Origin: an uncultured Flavobacteriales bacterium
Lineage (GTDB): Bacteria > Bacteroidota > Bacteroidia > Flavobacteriales > Crocinitomicaceae
DNA: 64,000 bases
NCBI GenBank assembly: GCA_946480815.1
Contig: CAMLLB010000002.1
Span: forward strand, 62,001-126,000
Direction of reading: 5' to 3'
In this document: piece by piece, positions 33,322 through 41,775 of the stretch
Numbering within the stretch: the stretch's first letter is position 1
Layout of the letters: each line of letters opens with the position of its first letter
Position numbers and translations under genes: made by a program
Notes under the pieces: generated by a model
The model's input: the letters and a program-made list of their open reading frames with translations, nothing else
Database searches by the model: none
Told to the model about the DNA's origin: nothing

Positions 33322-34324
33322 GAATTGGAACGGAAAACACATTGCAATCAGTCGCGTGGACAGTATTGGCGACGTACTTCTAACACTTCCGATCACTGCC
33401 TGGCTGAAAGAACAATTTCCAACATGCCGCATCACTTTTTTCTGCAAAAATTACACCGCACCGATTGTAAAATATTATGCTGCTATTGATGATATAGTAA
33501 AAATCGATGATCTCTTTACGTTACCTAAAAAGGAACAGGCAGATGCCATTGAAAGTTTGGGTATAGATGCAGTTGTACATGTATTTCCTAAGAAAGAACT
33601 GGCGAAATTATTCAAAAAGGCAAAAGTCCCGACACGAATAGGAACTTCACACCGGCTCTTTCATTTGAACACCTGCAACGTGCGACCGAATTTTACCCGC
33701 AAAAAATCGCCGCTTCACGAGTCGCAATTAAACTTTGAATTATTGCGTCCTTTCGGACTGAATGAAATCCCGGCCTTTGAGCAAGTGAGTAAACTGACTT
33801 CCTTGTTTTCGATTGAAAAACAGGATCTTCCGGAGGAATTTGAAGGGCTTACGGACAAAAAATACATTGTATTGCATCCCAAATCACAGGGAAGTGCCCG
33901 GGAATGGCCGATTGAAAAATATACCGAATTGGCCGGGAAGTTAATCGTAAACGGGTACGATGTTGTTTTCACCGGAACCGAATCGGAAGGAGCGCAATTC
34001 AGAAAGCTCATTCCTAAAGATGCCGGGGTTCACGATTCAACCGGGAAACTGAGTATTGATCAGTTGATCTGGCTGATCAGGAATGCTTCTGCATTGGTTG
34101 CCTGCAGTACCGGCCCACTTCATATCGCCGGATTTCTCAACACAAAAGCGATCGGATTATTTTCTCCGAGAACACCCATTCATCCGGGAAGATGGAAACC
34201 ATTGGGCTCGCATTCCACAACCCTCGTTTTCGACCCAAACTGTGAGAAATGCAGAGAAAAGAAAACCTGCGACTGTATCTCTGAAATTTCCGTTGAAGCC
34301 GTACTCAGCAAAATACTGAACTAA
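33308..34324 (+). CDS. Family 9 glycosyltransferase (heptosyltransferase-like)
   Basis: A 338-residue GT9 (ADP-heptose:LPS heptosyltransferase) family enzyme. The N terminus ISRVDSIGDVLLTLPITAWLK and the C-terminal donor-site block CSTGPLHIAGFL then GLFSPRTPIHPGRW match the family. Near the end there are four cysteines in CEKCREKKTCDC, a known GT9 feature. GTG start overlaps the GT2 gene. The sugar may not be heptose in Bacteroidota. Confidence 0.88.
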   Translation: MKENKNWNGKHIAISRVDSIGDVLLTLPITAWLKEQFPTCRITFFCKNYTAPIVKYYAAIDDIVKIDDLFTLPKKEQADAIESLGIDAVVHVFPKKELAKLFKKAKVPTRIGTSHRLFHLNTCNVRPNFTRKKSPLHESQLNFELLRPFGLNEIPAFEQVSKLTSLFSIEKQDLPEEFEGLTDKKYIVLHPKSQGSAREWPIEKYTELAGKLIVNGYDVVFTGTESEGAQFRKLIPKDAGVHDSTGKLSIDQLIWLIRNASALVACSTGPLHIAGFLNTKAIGLFSPRTPIHPGRWKPLGSHSTTLVFDPNCEKCREKKTCDCISEISVEAVLSKILN

Positions 34325-34326
34325 AC

Positions 34327-35142
34327 ATGAGACCGACTCTCAGCATATTGATCTATACAAATAGCTGGGTTGCTTTGTGTGTAACAAGTTTGGTTTATGG
34401 GATAGGAAACTATTTCCATCTCCACCATTTGGAATTGTTTGCGCTTTGGAGTTTCACCGGAACCGTAAGTGCCTATCAACTCCATCGCTTGTTCCGTCTG
34501 CGCCAGTTGAAACACACCGTTCGCTCAAATCGCCGCCTGCTTTGGATGCAAAACACTTATCCGTTCCAAATTGTCTGGTTCGCCCTAAACCTGGTCTCCT
34601 GTCTTGTTTGTATGCTTTTCCTTACATTGACCAAAGATGCACTTCTGTTAATTGGATTGGACGTTATCATCGTTGCACTCTATGCACTTCCGGTCTCACT
34701 GATCGGGAATGGCATCCGGCACATTCCCTTTGCCAAAAACATCCTGATCTCCTGCAGTTGGGTATTGATCGTTTTAATTCCTTTTGCTTCCAATAATCAC
34801 CTGGACCTGATCGATTGGGAACTTCCCCTGCTTCTTTTCATTGCGGTGTTTGCGCAGATCATTCCTTTCGATAATCGTGACCTAGCACACGATCCGAAAA
34901 CATTGTCGACTGTCCCGCAATTAATCGGTCCAAAAAAGGCCAGGTATGTCGGATTTGCACTTCTGATCACAGCACTTGGATTACAAACCTACCTACTCGG
35001 ATTTCACTGGTTGCTCCCATTTACGGTGTTTTGCGGTGCGGTCGGCCATTTGATTCCTTTCCTGGTCGGTTACCAGCTTCGCCTGGAATTTATGTGGGAA
35101 CTGCCCCTTGGTTTGATGGGACTTTGGTTCTTGCTGGCATGA
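34327..35142 (+). CDS. UbiA-like polytopic membrane protein, degenerate first motif
   Basis: A 271-residue membrane protein with seven to nine spans. The segment IPFDNRDLAHDPKTLSTVPQLIG resembles the second Asp-rich motif of UbiA prenyltransferases (DxxxD followed by a T(L/I)P...(L/I)G block). The first NxxxDxxxD motif is missing at its expected place, where YQLHRLFRLRQLK is found. It starts 2 bases after the GT9 stop, so it may process or carry a polyprenyl-type lipid linked to glycan assembly; that is inference and an inactive or re-purposed member is equally possible. Confidence 0.55.
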   Translation: MRPTLSILIYTNSWVALCVTSLVYGIGNYFHLHHLELFALWSFTGTVSAYQLHRLFRLRQLKHTVRSNRRLLWMQNTYPFQIVWFALNLVSCLVCMLFLTLTKDALLLIGLDVIIVALYALPVSLIGNGIRHIPFAKNILISCSWVLIVLIPFASNNHLDLIDWELPLLLFIAVFAQIIPFDNRDLAHDPKTLSTVPQLIGPKKARYVGFALLITALGLQTYLLGFHWLLPFTVFCGAVGHLIPFLVGYQLRLEFMWELPLGLMGLWFLLA

Positions 35143-35149
35143 TTTCGAA

Positions 35150-35180
35150 TTTGCGGTTTTCAGGTTTTACCCTAACTTTG
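35150..35180 (+). promoter_or_regulatory. Bacteroidota-type promoter for pgk (TTTG-N19-TAACTTTG)
   Basis: TTTG at 35150-35153 and TAACTTTG at 35173-35180 are separated by exactly 19 bases, the spacing of the Bacteroidota housekeeping sigma factor promoter. A start of transcription near 35187 would give a leader of about 16 bases before the pgk ATG at 35203. This is the best promoter match in the window. Confidence 0.7.
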
Positions 35181-35202
35181 CCGCAAAATTAAGATTCCGT
35201 TA

Positions 35203-36396
35203 ATGGCAACAATAGCAACTTACGATTTTCAAAACAAGCGCGCATTGGTACGCGTAGATTTTAATGTTCCTTTAAACAAGGAAACGCTCGAAGTAACCGA
35301 CGACACACGTATTCGTGCCGCATTACCAACTATCAAGCACATTTTGGAGAAAGGTGGAAGCGTAGTACTAATGTCGCATTTAGGGAGACCGAAAGAGGGT
35401 CCTGAAGACAAATTCTCTTTGAGACACATTATCGGGAAAATTGAAAGCTTGTTGGGTAAGCATGTCAAATTTGCTTCTGATTGCATAGGGGCAAGTGCGC
35501 TTGAAATGAGTTCCAATTTGAAACCCGGAGAAGTGTTGCTATTGGAAAATGTACGTTTTTACAAGCAGGAAACTGCCGGTACCGATTCATTTGCAGCAGA
35601 TCTGGCAAAACACGGTGATTGTTATGTAAATGATGCTTTCGGAACAGCGCACCGTGCGCATGCTTCCACAACAGTTGTTGCCAATTATTTCCCGAACGAC
35701 AAAATGTTCGGTTATTTGCTGGAAGCTGAGATCAAAAGTGTTGACCGCGTATTGAACAGCGATGAGAAACCATTGACAGCTATTGTCGGAGGAGCAAAAG
35801 TTTCTTCCAAAATCACGATCATTGAACGTTTATTGGAAAAGGTAGACAACCTGATCGTCGGTGGTGGAATGGCTTATACTTTCGTGAAAGCGCAGGGTGG
35901 TTCCGTAGGAAGTTCTTTGGTTGAAGACGATTTCCTTGCAACCGCAAATGAGATCCTGGAAAAAGCGAAAGCAAAGGGAGTGAATCTATACATCCCTACA
36001 GATACGATCGTTGCAGATAAATTCGACAATAACGCAAGTACGCAGTTGGTTCCGATCGGTCAAATCCCGGCTGGATGGATGGGACTGGACGTAGGTCCGG
36101 AATCCATTAAAGCGTGTGCGGAGATCATCGAAAATTCCAAATTGATCTTGTGGAATGGCCCGATGGGTGTGTTTGAAATGAGTAATTTCCAAAAAGGAAC
36201 AGCAGAAGTTGCACAGGCAATTGTTCGGGCTACGGAAAAAGGAGCTTTTTCGTTGATCGGTGGTGGTGACTCGGTTGCTGCAATCAATCAATTCGGATTG
36301 GCTGAAAAAGTAAGCTACGTTTCTACCGGTGGTGGAGCCATGTTGGAATATTTGGAAGGAATTGAATTGCCGGGAATCAAGGCGATCCGTTCTTAA
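35203..36396 (+). CDS. pgk: Phosphoglycerate kinase
   Basis: A 397-residue glycolytic kinase that moves a phosphate from 1,3-bisphosphoglycerate to [53 protein letters not shown] and the C-terminal [26 protein letters not shown] blocks are all present. Normal length. It has its own promoter and is followed by a hairpin with a run of seven T. Confidence 0.97.
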   Translation: MATIATYDFQNKRALVRVDFNVPLNKETLEVTDDTRIRAALPTIKHILEKGGSVVLMSHLGRPKEGPEDKFSLRHIIGKIESLLGKHVKFASDCIGASALEMSSNLKPGEVLLLENVRFYKQETAGTDSFAADLAKHGDCYVNDAFGTAHRAHASTTVVANYFPNDKMFGYLLEAEIKSVDRVLNSDEKPLTAIVGGAKVSSKITIIERLLEKVDNLIVGGGMAYTFVKAQGGSVGSSLVEDDFLATANEILEKAKAKGVNLYIPTDTIVADKFDNNASTQLVPIGQIPAGWMGLDVGPESIKACAEIIENSKLILWNGPMGVFEMSNFQKGTAEVAQAIVRATEKGAFSLIGGGDSVAAINQFGLAEKVSYVSTGGGAMLEYLEGIELPGIKAIRS

Positions 36397-36416
36397 TGAG
36401 AAAATATAAAATGGAT

Positions 36417-36450
36417 TCCCCGGTTTGTTTAGCAGATCGGGGATTTTTTT
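36417..36450 (+). terminator. Rho-independent terminator after pgk
   Basis: TCCCCG at 36417-36422 pairs with CGGGGA at 36438-36443, followed at once by seven T. It is 20 bases after the pgk stop. Confidence 0.75.
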
Positions 36451-36593
36451 AATCTCTGATCACCGGAAAGAAGAAAATTTTCAACCGTTGTGCACAAATG
36501 ATCATTTGGTTTTTCCAAATTTCAGATTATTTATTCCTTCGCAATCTAATAGCGATGAAATTGGTTAAACCACCAACTAAACTTCATTTTTTT

Positions 36594-37196
36594 ATGAAAG
36601 CAACCATCTTAATTTTAGCCTTCCTGGCCTTTTCTACACTCTCGTTCAGCCAGGAAAGTGAAGTTCCTGTCAAGAATAAACACACTGTTTATGCGGAGCT
36701 ATTCGGTCAGGGTTTTTCCGGATCACTCAATTACGATCTTCTTTTCAACTCAAACCGAAAATGGAAACGATCATTTACTATTGGAGTGGTAGCTGTTCCC
36801 AGATCAGCAGGTTTCGGTGACGGAGCATATCTCGGCGTTCCTGTTTCATACAATTGGCTTTATGGAAAAAAGAGAAGTCATTTGGAGCTTGGAATAGGAT
36901 TGACCACCCAATTCATTGACAGTTATCAATTCACACAAAACGGGGAACTATCCAAAACACTCTTTGCGAATATGTATACTTATGTGACGCCTAAATTGGG
37001 ATATCGTTTTCAGCCTTACAAAAGCGGATTGTTTTTCAGAGCGACCCTCACTCCACATATTGCCCTGGTAAATACGAATTGGAACACCCGCAACGGAACA
37101 TTGACCACAAGCAATGACTTCTTCAGAAATGTAGTGAATCTAGGTAGCCCGGTCCTTCCTTGGTTTGGGGTGAGTGTTGGTTATACATTCAGGTAA
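36594..37196 (+). CDS. Secreted/outer-membrane beta-rich protein of unknown function
   Basis: A 200-residue protein with a signal peptide of about 19 residues (ending LSFSQ). The rest has alternating beta-strand patterns (LELGIGLTTQFI, KLGYRFQPY) and ends in VGYTFR, with a C-terminal aromatic-x pattern seen in small outer-membrane barrels. The frame is open further upstream (to 36498), but a signal peptide begins only at ATG 36594, so I take that start. I cannot name a family. Confidence 0.6.
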   Translation: MKATILILAFLAFSTLSFSQESEVPVKNKHTVYAELFGQGFSGSLNYDLLFNSNRKWKRSFTIGVVAVPRSAGFGDGAYLGVPVSYNWLYGKKRSHLELGIGLTTQFIDSYQFTQNGELSKTLFANMYTYVTPKLGYRFQPYKSGLFFRATLTPHIALVNTNWNTRNGTLTTSNDFFRNVVNLGSPVLPWFGVSVGYTFR

Positions 37197-37212
37197 ATTT
37201 TCTTTTCACTCA

Positions 37213-37497
37213 ATGAAGTGTTTTCAAAAATCGCGGCTTCTGTTCATGCCCCTTCTGGTAATAATCGGAATCGCGGCAAATCACTGCACTAACGAAACGA
37301 ATCCTAAAATCTTACCTATAAAGGAAGAATACAAACCCGATCACACCATTGAATTCTCTCATGAAATACATGGACAGATAGATTGCAAATATTGTCACAA
37401 TAAGAAAATCGATGAAAAAGGAGGAATTCCAATCACTCATATATGCGTGAATTGCCACAAACAAGTTACTGGCAATTCTACTGAAAAAGATAATTAA
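37213..37497 (+). CDS. Small diheme c-type cytochrome, ActA N-terminal-like
   Basis: A 94-residue exported protein (hydrophobic N terminus, about residues 9-23, with a possible lipobox AANHC). It has two heme-binding CxxCH motifs, CKYCH and CVNCH, and a FSHEIH segment upstream that could give distal His ligands. The order F-S-H-x-I-H...CxYCH...IP...CxNCH is the same as in the first two heme sites of ActA, the pentaheme subunit of alternative complex III. It would carry electrons in the periplasm or at the membrane. ATG 37213 is chosen because the signal sequence follows it. Confidence 0.7.
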   Translation: MKCFQKSRLLFMPLLVIIGIAANHCTNETNPKILPIKEEYKPDHTIEFSHEIHGQIDCKYCHNKKIDEKGGIPITHICVNCHKQVTGNSTEKDN

Positions 37498-37505
37498 ATG
37501 GGAAT

Positions 37506-37799
37506 TTATTTATCCAACACCTTCGCAATGCGGAAATAATCGGAATCTTTTTTCGGAGCATTCTTCAAAGCCTCAGCCTGGGTAATCGTTACCTCCGGTT
37601 CATCATCGCGAAGCACGTTTACCTCATCACTCATGAAGATCAATGGTTCTACATCATCTGTAGGAATCTCAGACAATTTTCCCATAAACCCGATGATTTT
37701 ATCCAAATCCTGGCGGATAGCCACTTTATCCTCTCCCTCAAAACGCAAGCGCGATAAATGTGCAATGTGATCAATTGTTGTTTCTGAAATTTTTTCCAT
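37506..37799 (-). CDS. gatC: Aspartyl/glutamyl-tRNA amidotransferase subunit C
   Basis: A 97-residue GatC. The N-terminal HIAHLSRLRFEGE...DLDKIIGFMGKLSEI and the DDVEPL block are the usual GatC signature; it clasps and stabilises GatA on GatB. It converges with the cytochrome gene, with 8 bases between the two ends, and is about 6.5 kb from gatA. Confidence 0.93.
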   Translation of the reverse strand: MEKISETTIDHIAHLSRLRFEGEDKVAIRQDLDKIIGFMGKLSEIPTDDVEPLIFMSDEVNVLRDDEPEVTITQAEALKNAPKKDSDYFRIAKVLDK

Positions 37800-37826
37800 G
37801 CCGTAAAATTACAAAATTTGAACAAA

Positions 37827-38585
37827 TCAATTCTTCATTAAACCTCTTTCTCTCAGTGGTCCGGCTAAAATTTCAAAAACATGATCCGATAATTCGGATT
37901 CAGTCATCTTGTTTTGTTCTTCAACAGAAATCACATCGTGCATATAGATCCTAGAAACTCCGGGATGAGCGTAACCCAAAAGCTGGTCCGGATCGGAGAA
38001 CATGTGATAGTGGTCCAGGAACGTAATCGGGACAATTGGAATTTTCGCATTCTTTGACAATTTGAAAGCACCGGATTTAAACTCCACCATTTCCGGCAGA
38101 TTATCATCCGGGATTCCTCCTTCCGGGAAAATAACGATCGACCAGCCTTCCCGAATAGCATTTTTTGCCTGGATAAAAGATTTCGCAGCCTTCATGCGAT
38201 CATTCCGGTGAACCGGGATATTCAATTTTTTGAAGAATGTTTTGACCAGAGGATAACTCAGTATCTCGCTTTTCCCCATAAAAAGAAAACAATGCGTCGG
38301 AAGAATAGAATACATGACAAAAATGTCAAAATAAGAAGTGTGATTGGAAACGATCAGGTAGGGTCCTTTTGGCAATTTCACTCTTCTTAAACGATGGACC
38401 CAAATCCCACAACACAAGCGAACTGTAAAACTCCAGACTACATTAATCGGGAAGCTCCATTTTCTCCAGGAAACGCGTGTTAATGTGATGAAAATGAACG
38501 GGTAAAAGAATAATAAAGTAATTACGAAGATCAGCCCCACGTAAAACTTATAACACAAACTCAATACACCCAGGAACTGCTTCAC
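37827..38585 (-). CDS. 1-acyl-sn-glycerol-3-phosphate acyltransferase (PlsC family)
   Basis: A 252-residue membrane acyltransferase of phospholipid synthesis. A hydrophobic N terminus (about 10-35) precedes the H-x4-D motif NHTSYFD (about residues 92-98), then MGKSEIL, and FPEGGIPDD. It should add the second acyl chain to lysophosphatidic acid. The FPEG motif lacks the usual Thr/Ser (FPEGT), a common change in this subfamily. It is divergent from trpS. Confidence 0.88.
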   Translation of the reverse strand: MKQFLGVLSLCYKFYVGLIFVITLLFFYPFIFITLTRVSWRKWSFPINVVWSFTVRLCCGIWVHRLRRVKLPKGPYLIVSNHTSYFDIFVMYSILPTHCFLFMGKSEILSYPLVKTFFKKLNIPVHRNDRMKAAKSFIQAKNAIREGWSIVIFPEGGIPDDNLPEMVEFKSGAFKLSKNAKIPIVPITFLDHYHMFSDPDQLLGYAHPGVSRIYMHDVISVEEQNKMTESELSDHVFEILAGPLRERGLMKN

Positions 38586-38706
38586 TGATCAAAAATAACG
38601 CTTCCGGTCAAAATTCGGATACAAAAAACAATTCATTCTTGGAATTTCTATTCAATTCATTCCTTTTAGCAGAAAGAAACCAGTAAATTCGCAAAAAACA
38701 ATTTAA

Positions 38707-39675
38707 ATGGCACGAGTTCTTACAGGTATACAAAGCACAGGTACTCCACATTTGGGGAATTTGCTGGGTGCAATTTTACCTGCAATTGAAATGGCAAAGG
38801 ATCAGCAAAATGATTCCTTTCTCTTCATCGCAAACCTGCATACTTTGACACAGATCAAAGATTCGGAGTTGATGCGCGAAAACACATATTCCACAGCTGC
38901 TGTTTGGTTAGCTTGCGGATTGGATCCCGCTAAAACAACTTTTTACAGACAGAGTGATGTACCGGAAGTGACGGAATTGATGTGGCATTTATTGTGTTTT
39001 TTTCCTTACCAGCGCTTAACACTTGCGCACAGTTTTAAAGACAAGGCTGATTATTTGTCGGACGTCAATGCCGGGTTATTTACCTACCCGATCCTGATGG
39101 CCGCTGATATCCTTTTATATGATGCGGAAGTTGTTCCGGTTGGAAAAGATCAGCTCCAGCACCTGGAGATATCACGGGATGTTGCTGTGAAATTCAACCT
39201 TAAAATGGGAGAAACATTTGTTTTACCGGATGCACGCATTGATGAAGTAACGAAGATCGTTCCCGGAACTGACGGAGAGAAAATGAGTAAGTCGCGAAAC
39301 AATACGATCAATATTTTCCTGCCTGAAAAACAACTGAAAAAACAGGTCATGTCGATTGTTACTGACAGCAAAGGCCTGGAAGAACCAAAAGATCCGGATA
39401 CCTGTCATATTTTCCGTTTATATGAATTATTGGCTTCCCCATCCGAGATCGAAACCATGAGAGCAAACTATTTGGGTGGCAATTACGGTTATGGGCATGC
39501 AAAAAATTCACTTTTGGAACTGATTTTGAATAAATTTTCAACAGAACGCCAAAAATATAATGAGTTGATGGAAGACAAGTCCCAGATTGATAAAGCCTTA
39601 GAAATCGGGGCTTCCAAAGCAAGAGTGATTGCTCAGGAAACCTTAAAACGGGTCCGTATTAAAGTTGGTTACTAA
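38707..39675 (+). CDS. trpS: Tryptophanyl-tRNA synthetase
   Basis: A 322-residue class I aminoacyl-tRNA synthetase. The HIGH-like motif is PHLGN in TGIQSTGTPHLGNLLGA, and the KMSKS motif is present in full in TDGEKMSKSRNNT. VGKDQLQHLEISRD is also typical of TrpRS. Normal length. A hairpin terminator follows about 100 bases downstream. Confidence 0.96.
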   Translation: MARVLTGIQSTGTPHLGNLLGAILPAIEMAKDQQNDSFLFIANLHTLTQIKDSELMRENTYSTAAVWLACGLDPAKTTFYRQSDVPEVTELMWHLLCFFPYQRLTLAHSFKDKADYLSDVNAGLFTYPILMAADILLYDAEVVPVGKDQLQHLEISRDVAVKFNLKMGETFVLPDARIDEVTKIVPGTDGEKMSKSRNNTINIFLPEKQLKKQVMSIVTDSKGLEEPKDPDTCHIFRLYELLASPSEIETMRANYLGGNYGYGHAKNSLLELILNKFSTERQKYNELMEDKSQIDKALEIGASKARVIAQETLKRVRIKVGY

Positions 39676-39774
39676 AAAAATTTTGATTGAACGATACCGT
39701 TTAATCAAAAAATAGTATATTTGACTCAACTTATGTTACACCAACATAAACTACTCTTATTAAACCAACATGCT

Positions 39775-39806
39775 GAAGCTCCTCTTATGGGGCTTTTGCC
39801 TTTTTA
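39775..39806 (+). terminator. Hairpin terminator downstream of trpS
   Basis: GAAGCTCC at 39775-39782 pairs with GGGGCTTT at 39789-39796 around a six-base loop (TCTTAT), and TTTTGCCTTTTT follows. It lies about 100 bases after the trpS stop and about 100 before the next gene. Confidence 0.55.
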
Positions 39807-39903
39807 GGGAGGAATGGACTAACTAATACGGCGTAAATTCCTTCCGGACCACTAACATTTGTTTTAAATGTTATTTTTGTAAAAACACTGCAACGTGCTT
39901 ACT

Positions 39904-41622
39904 ATGTTTAAACAGTTCGCTCTTATTTCCTTACTCGCTGTCGGGTTTGTCGGCTGCTCGGATGACTCCGTGAATGTCGAAGACCTGAAAGCAATAGGTG
40001 GCGCAAAGTACGGAGGCACCTTCCGATTCATGTCTTCGGAAAAGATTGAGGCACTCATACCACTCCAAGCCACAACACTTTACACTCAGCGAATTACATC
40101 CCAGATTTTTGATCCCATTTTACGTTTGGATGCATCCGGGTCTAAAGTTATTCCATCTGTTGCAGAAAGCTTTTCTGTTTCTCCGGATGGAAAATCTTAC
40201 ACCTTAAACATCCGGAAAGGTATCTACTTTCACCCGGACGAATGCCTGGACGATGAAGGCAGAGAACTTACGGCTGATGATGTAAAGTTCACACTGGACA
40301 TGTCATGCAGCGGATTGAAAATGAACGAGGTCAGTTTCATGCTGAACGATCGCGTAGTTGGCGCTTCAGAATTCAATAAAGCAACCAAAACAGCATTCAA
40401 AGCTGGCGGTGTTTCCGGGATTAAAGTCCTCGACAAATACAAGCTTCAGATCAACCTGGTGGAGGCTTTTGCGGGATTCGACAAATTACTGACCTATTCC
40501 GGTTTCGGGGTTTTCCCGAAAGAAGCTTATGATTTCTACAAAGAAGAGCTTAAGAATCACCCCGTAGGAACAGGACCTTTCATGCTGGAAGAGTTTTCGG
40601 ATAAAGGATTGAAATTGAAACGAAATCCAAACTATTGGGCAAAAGATCAATTTGGGAATCAACTTCCCTTTTTGGCAGCGATTGAATTAAGCTATACGAA
40701 GAATAAACGCAGTGAATTAATCGCATTCAGAGAACGGAAAATTGACCTGGTACTGGAAATCCCGACAGAAGAAGTAGATAATATCCTGGGGTCCCTTCAG
40801 GAAGCACAGGAAGGAAAGACAGTGAAACACAAAGTAGATTCAAAACAGTCGTTTTCCGTTACTTTTCTAGGTATGTCCCAACGCAACCCAGTTTTCAAGG
40901 ATGTACGTGTGAGAAAAGCAATTAATCACGCAATCGACCGCGTAAGTTTGGTAAACAAGACTTTACAGGGTGAAGGTTACCCGGTTTTAAACGGTTTCAT
41001 TCCAAATACTGAATTCTTTCCTGCAAATCGGGTAAAAGGGCCTGATTTCAATGTAAACAAAGCGAATGCATTGCTTGCTCAAGCTGGCTATCCAAATGGA
41101 AACGGTTTCCCGGCAATGGTCATCTATGTCAGCGGGAATAAGGATGCTGCCAACCACTTACTGGCGAAAGGAATCGCAAAGCAATTGAAAGAAAATTTAG
41201 GCCTTTCCATTACCGTTGAACTGCTTGATTTTGAGAAGCGAAACCAATACGTAAAATCAGGAAAAGCAAGCATGTGGGTTTCCGGATGGATTGCGGATTA
41301 TCCGGATGGAGAAAGTTTTCTGAGTATTTTCTATGGGAAATATGCAAATCTTGATTCAGAGTTTATGAATCCGTTCAAGTATAGAAATTCCAGATTTGAT
41401 GAACTGTATGTTCGTCTGAATAAAGAACAGGATCCAAAAAAACGTACGGATATTATGGTTGAATGTGATCAGCTGATTGTAGATGACGCTGTGGTGGTTC
41501 CGTTAACAAATGATGACTTCATTACCATGATCAATTCCCGGGTCCGAAATTTTAAAACAAATTCATTGGAGAATTTAGATTTTTCCAATATCTTTATAAA
41601 AGAACCAAAGGGTTCGAATTAA
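39904..41622 (+). CDS. ABC transporter substrate-binding lipoprotein, family 5 (OppA/DppA-like)
   Basis: A 572-residue lipoprotein. The signal peptide ends in a lipobox GFVGC (Cys18). The family 5 signs are ESFSVSPDGKSYTLNIRKGIYFHPD, LTADDVKFTLD, HPVGTGPFMLEEF, KRNPNYW and KDVRVRKAINHAIDR. It should bind peptides, nickel or similar solutes, but no permease or ATPase gene is nearby, so its partner is elsewhere. ATG 39904 is preferred over GTG 39895 because it gives a normal signal peptide length. Confidence 0.88.
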   Translation: MFKQFALISLLAVGFVGCSDDSVNVEDLKAIGGAKYGGTFRFMSSEKIEALIPLQATTLYTQRITSQIFDPILRLDASGSKVIPSVAESFSVSPDGKSYTLNIRKGIYFHPDECLDDEGRELTADDVKFTLDMSCSGLKMNEVSFMLNDRVVGASEFNKATKTAFKAGGVSGIKVLDKYKLQINLVEAFAGFDKLLTYSGFGVFPKEAYDFYKEELKNHPVGTGPFMLEEFSDKGLKLKRNPNYWAKDQFGNQLPFLAAIELSYTKNKRSELIAFRERKIDLVLEIPTEEVDNILGSLQEAQEGKTVKHKVDSKQSFSVTFLGMSQRNPVFKDVRVRKAINHAIDRVSLVNKTLQGEGYPVLNGFIPNTEFFPANRVKGPDFNVNKANALLAQAGYPNGNGFPAMVIYVSGNKDAANHLLAKGIAKQLKENLGLSITVELLDFEKRNQYVKSGKASMWVSGWIADYPDGESFLSIFYGKYANLDSEFMNPFKYRNSRFDELYVRLNKEQDPKKRTDIMVECDQLIVDDAVVVPLTNDDFITMINSRVRNFKTNSLENLDFSNIFIKEPKGSN

Positions 41623-41655
41623 ATTTTTTAACTAACTCTCAGCTTGCAAAAAATG

Positions 41656-41687
41656 AAGGCAGTCCAGGGCGGATTGCCTTTTTTTAT
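41656..41687 (+). terminator. Rho-independent terminator after the substrate-binding protein gene
   Basis: AAGGCAGTCC at 41656-41665 pairs with GGATTGCCTT at 41671-41680 (one G-T pair) around a five-base loop, followed by a run of T. Confidence 0.85.
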
Positions 41688-41748
41688 TGTTTTTCCTGAC
41701 TTAACATAATCTGAAAAATTTCTTAACTTAGAATCAAAACCTCCATAG

Positions 41749-41756
41749 TAAGTTTG
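41749..41756 (+). promoter_or_regulatory. Candidate -7 box (TAAGTTTG) for ppk
   Basis: TAAGTTTG fits TAnnTTTG and is 19 bases before the ppk ATG. No perfect -33 TTTG is seen 19 bases upstream. Confidence 0.4.
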
Positions 41757-41775
41757 TCGCTTTATAAATTAATCC

